Source of the DNA: Winogradskyella wichelsiae
GTDB taxonomy: Bacteria > Bacteroidota > Bacteroidia > Flavobacteriales > Flavobacteriaceae
Direction of reading: 5' to 3'
DNA: 64,000 nucleotides
Assembly: GCF_013403925.1 (NCBI RefSeq)
Contig: NZ_JABFDJ010000003.1
Location: 124,001-188,000, forward strand
The notes beneath the pieces were generated by a model, which did not search any database, had not been told where the DNA came from, and worked only from the letters and a program-made list of their open reading frames with translations. The translations under genes and the position numbers were made by a program. Positions 61,466 through 64,000 of the stretch are shown one piece after another. The number at the start of each line of letters is the position of its first letter. The stretch's first letter is position 1.

Positions 61466-64000
61466 TTAAAAGGCAAAGCCTAACACAAAAGCAATTCTGC
61501 CACCATCACTACTGCCATAATAGCCTACGTTAGCGGTAAAGGATTCTAGGCCACTGACCCAAAAAGAACCTCCAACACTATTATGCCATTTATCTGAAGC
61601 ATCATCTTCTATCCAAACACGCCCATAATCAAAACCTCCTGTAATTCCGTACTTCAATGGGATAAAGCTGGTTTTAAACTTTCCTAATAGTAATCTTAAA
61701 TCGGTATTGTGGTACATGCTATACTGCCCAGAAAAGCGTTCTTTTCTAAACCCACGTAAATTATCACCACCACCTAATTGTGCGGCGTGGTACAGTTCAA
61801 AATCATCACCGAGAATTGCTTCACCTCCTAATTTTGTAGCTAAAACTAAGCTTGCGCTCTTATTTAAGCGGTGGTTGATTGCTAAATGGGGTTTAAGATA
61901 ACCAAATTTATTTGCTGTTGCACCACCATCGACATTGGCTTTATACCCTGCGGTAAGTCCCACATCTAATCCCATGGTAGGAAAAGAAGCATCATCTCTA
62001 TTTTTAAAACTGTAGTTAACTTCTGCACCCGCGTAGGTTTGTCTATCAAATAGGGTAGCGCTTGCAGGTAAACTATTAATAAACCTATCGGCAACATTTT
62101 CAACTTCAAAAGATTCTATTAACGGTTTAAAGTAGAAAGACCCACCGTCTCTACCATACCATAATAATGCGATAGCCGCATGCCATTCTTTAATACTTAC
62201 ACGGTTAAAATCAATGTCCACATCATCTTTATCATAAGTGGTTTCATTACCAAAGCCAAAAAAGTTTTGTGCAAAATTAGGACTGGTATGTTTGGCTTCT
62301 ACGGCAAAATTCCAATCGTGAAAAATATTAGAAAACTCGCCTCTATAAGACACATCATAACCCGAGTTCCCCGTGTAATACGACGCGCTTAAACTGTGTT
62401 TTGTAGTAAACGGATTACGTTGTAAACCGTAAGTTGTAAAATTATCTACAAACCCAATACGGAACCCATCATCTGGATTGGCACCTAAGATGGGCAAAAA
62501 CTGGTTCATGCTATACTTACGTTTTTTATAATCGTAATTATTTATACCATAATCATTTACCAACCACTTCTTAGAGTGTTTGTTTACAATGGTGTTGTTC
62601 TTATCTTTATAATCGTAAAGTTTTACTTTTTTGGTATTCTCAAAATTATAGGTATCATTTTTCTTTCCTCCAATAATTTTAAGCTTAATAAAATCATCGC
62701 CTTCTCCAGTGACATTAAACGTATCATTTCCATCCAATCCATAAATCCATATTTCTTTGGTTTCAGCTTTGGTAAATGTTCTTTTAAAGATGTCTAGATC
62801 TTTTCGTTGCACTTCTACAGTGGTCTCTCCATTAGGATGTCTTATAATTTCAAAGCGATCATCTTTTTGAGTTCCTGTAATGACTTCGTGTTTATTAACA
62901 TAGTTGTAATACGTACGGGCTATAGACACAATGTTTCCACGTCGGCCTTTTAGCTTTTGCTTAATCTCTTCTATGGTAGCTCCTTTAACTTCTTCTGGTA
63001 AATGCTTAAAGGCATCTTCTATGACTTGGTCTGTAAGACCTGTTTGTAGTGTTTTAGCTTCTCTTTCCCAATCGGCCCAATTCGATTGATTAATAAAGGT
63101 CATATCTAAGGGGTAAGGCTCAAAACTGAACCATTTAGGACTTGGTAATTCGGCATCAAACGATTGCATCATACGGATGCTTGGTATTGCACAGCGTAAA
63201 AAAGCGAGTAGACTTCCATCAAAAACAGAAAAGGCTTGGTCGCGATCCCTAGGGATAGGTTTACAGATTTCGGAACCGTCTTCTTTTTCAAAAAGGGCCC
63301 ATCGCCATTGGTCTTCATGGCGATCCCAATCGCCAATAAGCATATCAAAAAGTCGGGCTCTAATGTAAGACGGTTCATCTACAATAGATTTCCCCGATTT
63401 ATTAATTTCTTGCAACACATCAGTGGTGCTTAAAATGGCTTTAGGTTTTCCGAAACTCTCTAAATCCCGATGTCCAGATTCTACACGTTCTTCAATAATA
63501 TAAAGTTCATCACCATATTCATCATTATAAGCTCCTAAAGTGCTTTGTTTAGGGATGTAGTACAACTCAGGATTGGTATGAAAAATAGACACCGCATCGG
63601 CAAGTGTTCCTATCGTTGTTGGGGTGTAGGGGTGTGCTGTGGTATAAAAGTCGAGTAGAAAACGATCTGCAAAACTACCTTCTAAGTCTTCCTCTACATA
63701 CTTGTCTTGAAAGGCGGTAGATTGCAAAAACTTAATGGCACTTTTACGTAAAGCACGCATTACGTATTGTTTACCGTCTTTATCCTCTAAGCGTAACGAT
63801 TTAGATTGATGACCTCCACCACGTCTAATAGGGGTTAAGCCCCCTTTTAAGGTATCTATAAAAGCCACTGGTGCATTTACGGCTTTACTGTAAAATGTTC
63901 TGTAATGTTGTCCCCAAAGCCCTTTGTAGGTCTTGCTTTTTTCAGTTTCCTCTGAGCTATATACCGAAGCACTATACGTCTTATCAAAACTTGTTTTAGG
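61466..64000 (-). CDS. Metallophosphoesterase/BamA-like surface protein, N-terminus cut by window edge
   Basis: The frame is open to the right edge (position 64000), so at least 844 residues are present and the start is missing; the GTG at 63868 is internal. Visible part: a helical/ATP-binding-like region with RRGGGHQSKSLRLE and DMLIGDWDRHEDQW (a FAM20-like kinase-type core with D-R-H motif, about residues 230-245 of the visible chain), then a beta-rich repeat (IWIYGLDGNDTFNVTGE), and a C-terminal 16-strand Omp85-like barrel (LGGGDNLRGFRKERFSGQY signature, final VLGFAF with terminal Phe). In Bacteroidota such proteins usually begin with a calcineurin-like phosphoesterase; that part lies outside. 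Surface secretion or phosphate handling is plausible. Confidence 0.8.
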   Translation of the reverse strand, partial: PKTSFDKTYSASVYSSEETEKSKTYKGLWGQHYRTFYSKAVNAPVAFIDTLKGGLTPIRRGGGHQSKSLRLEDKDGKQYVMRALRKSAIKFLQSTAFQDKYVEEDLEGSFADRFLLDFYTTAHPYTPTTIGTLADAVSIFHTNPELYYIPKQSTLGAYNDEYGDELYIIEERVESGHRDLESFGKPKAILSTTDVLQEINKSGKSIVDEPSYIRARLFDMLIGDWDRHEDQWRWALFEKEDGSEICKPIPRDRDQAFSVFDGSLLAFLRCAIPSIRMMQSFDAELPSPKWFSFEPYPLDMTFINQSNWADWEREAKTLQTGLTDQVIEDAFKHLPEEVKGATIEEIKQKLKGRRGNIVSIARTYYNYVNKHEVITGTQKDDRFEIIRHPNGETTVEVQRKDLDIFKRTFTKAETKEIWIYGLDGNDTFNVTGEGDDFIKLKIIGGKKNDTYNFENTKKVKLYDYKDKNNTIVNKHSKKWLVNDYGINNYDYKKRKYSMNQFLPILGANPDDGFRIGFVDNFTTYGLQRNPFTTKHSLSASYYTGNSGYDVSYRGEFSNIFHDWNFAVEAKHTSPNFAQNFFGFGNETTYDKDDVDIDFNRVSIKEWHAAIALLWYGRDGGSFYFKPLIESFEVENVADRFINSLPASATLFDRQTYAGAEVNYSFKNRDDASFPTMGLDVGLTAGYKANVDGGATANKFGYLKPHLAINHRLNKSASLVLATKLGGEAILGDDFELYHAAQLGGGDNLRGFRKERFSGQYSMYHNTDLRLLLGKFKTSFIPLKYGITGGFDYGRVWIEDDASDKWHNSVGGSFWVSGLESFTANVGYYGSSDGGRIAFVLGFAF

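Noticed and set aside
1..64000. tRNA, rRNA, riboswitches and intact insertion sequences
   Set aside because: I looked for cloverleaf-like segments, CCA-proximal ends, transposase motifs and known riboswitch cores by eye and found none that I could defend.

Overview
The window reads as a chromosomal segment of a marine-type member of the Flavobacteriaceae (Bacteroidota). The evidence is AT-rich DNA, many lipoprotein and outer-membrane genes of families typical of that group (DUF6266, DUF6515, DUF6268, HYC_CC_PP, choice-of-anchor A), a type IX secretion (T9SS) sorting tail, Bacteroidota promoter -7 boxes of the form TAnnTTTG, and little use of Shine-Dalgarno sites. The genus cannot be read from the sequence alone. 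Both edges cut genes: a small secreted protein on the left and a metallophosphoesterase/BamA-like surface protein on the right. I saw no rRNA, tRNA, CRISPR array, intact insertion sequence or integrase.

Layout. 0-10.3 kb is an accessory region, mostly minus strand. It holds a frameshifted lipoprotein with a JAMM-like metallopeptidase motif, an excisionase-like HTH protein next to a large palindrome, a DUF6266 gene preceded by a striking 13-unit array with an exact 10-bp period, a metallo-beta-lactamase/DUF1566/EF-hand fusion, and a run of unrelated small secreted proteins (lipocalin-sized protein, DUF4349, TIKI/TraB-like, TPR). That run is separated by hairpins and has shared start-proximal motifs and an orphan T9SS tail, so it looks cassette-like. 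10.7-15.6 kb is a two-component unit: a LytS-type kinase and a LytTR regulator flank three exported proteins (YHYH, PEBP, unrecognised lipoprotein). 15.7-16.9 kb holds a small EF-hand lipoprotein and a DUF6515 protein.

17.0-25.0 kb is a polyol (probably mannitol) utilisation locus. A Nudix-fold repressor with a degenerate Nudix box is divergent from an operon of outer-membrane barrel, ribose-type ABC transporter (binding protein, ATPase, permease), mannitol-type dehydrogenase and PfkB fructokinase, closed by a strong terminator. 25-30.3 kb holds a luciferase-like monooxygenase, an outer-membrane barrel, an exported dual-specificity phosphatase and a T9SS-exported choice-of-anchor protein with calcium-binding repeats. 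30.4-33.8 kb is an NAD-salvage operon (NrtR regulator, nicotinamide phosphoribosyltransferase, HAD-like protein, PRPP-synthetase-like protein) with three matching operator palindromes. 33.9-35.3 kb is a GAF histidine kinase.

35.4-43.7 kb is a minus-strand copper/silver efflux operon: HYC_CC_PP protein, CusA, CusC/TolC, a 35-residue microprotein resembling the tail of a copper P-type ATPase, a DUF305 membrane protein, CusB and an HMA protein. CusA carries an apparent in-frame REP-like insertion. 43.9-52.4 kb is a mixed set: BCCT transporter, AlkB, cupin, ClC-family transporter, MFS permease, redoxin and acyl-CoA synthetase. 52.4-55.9 kb is an operon coupling polyphosphate kinase 1 with a Pycsar-effector-like (DUF5706) membrane protein and a DUF6268 barrel. 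56.1-64 kb holds a DegQ-like protease and a redox-themed operon: DoxX, a glutaredoxin-glutaredoxin-thioredoxin reductase fusion, an unknown protein, a Rieske/glutamate-synthase-like protein and the BamA-like surface protein.
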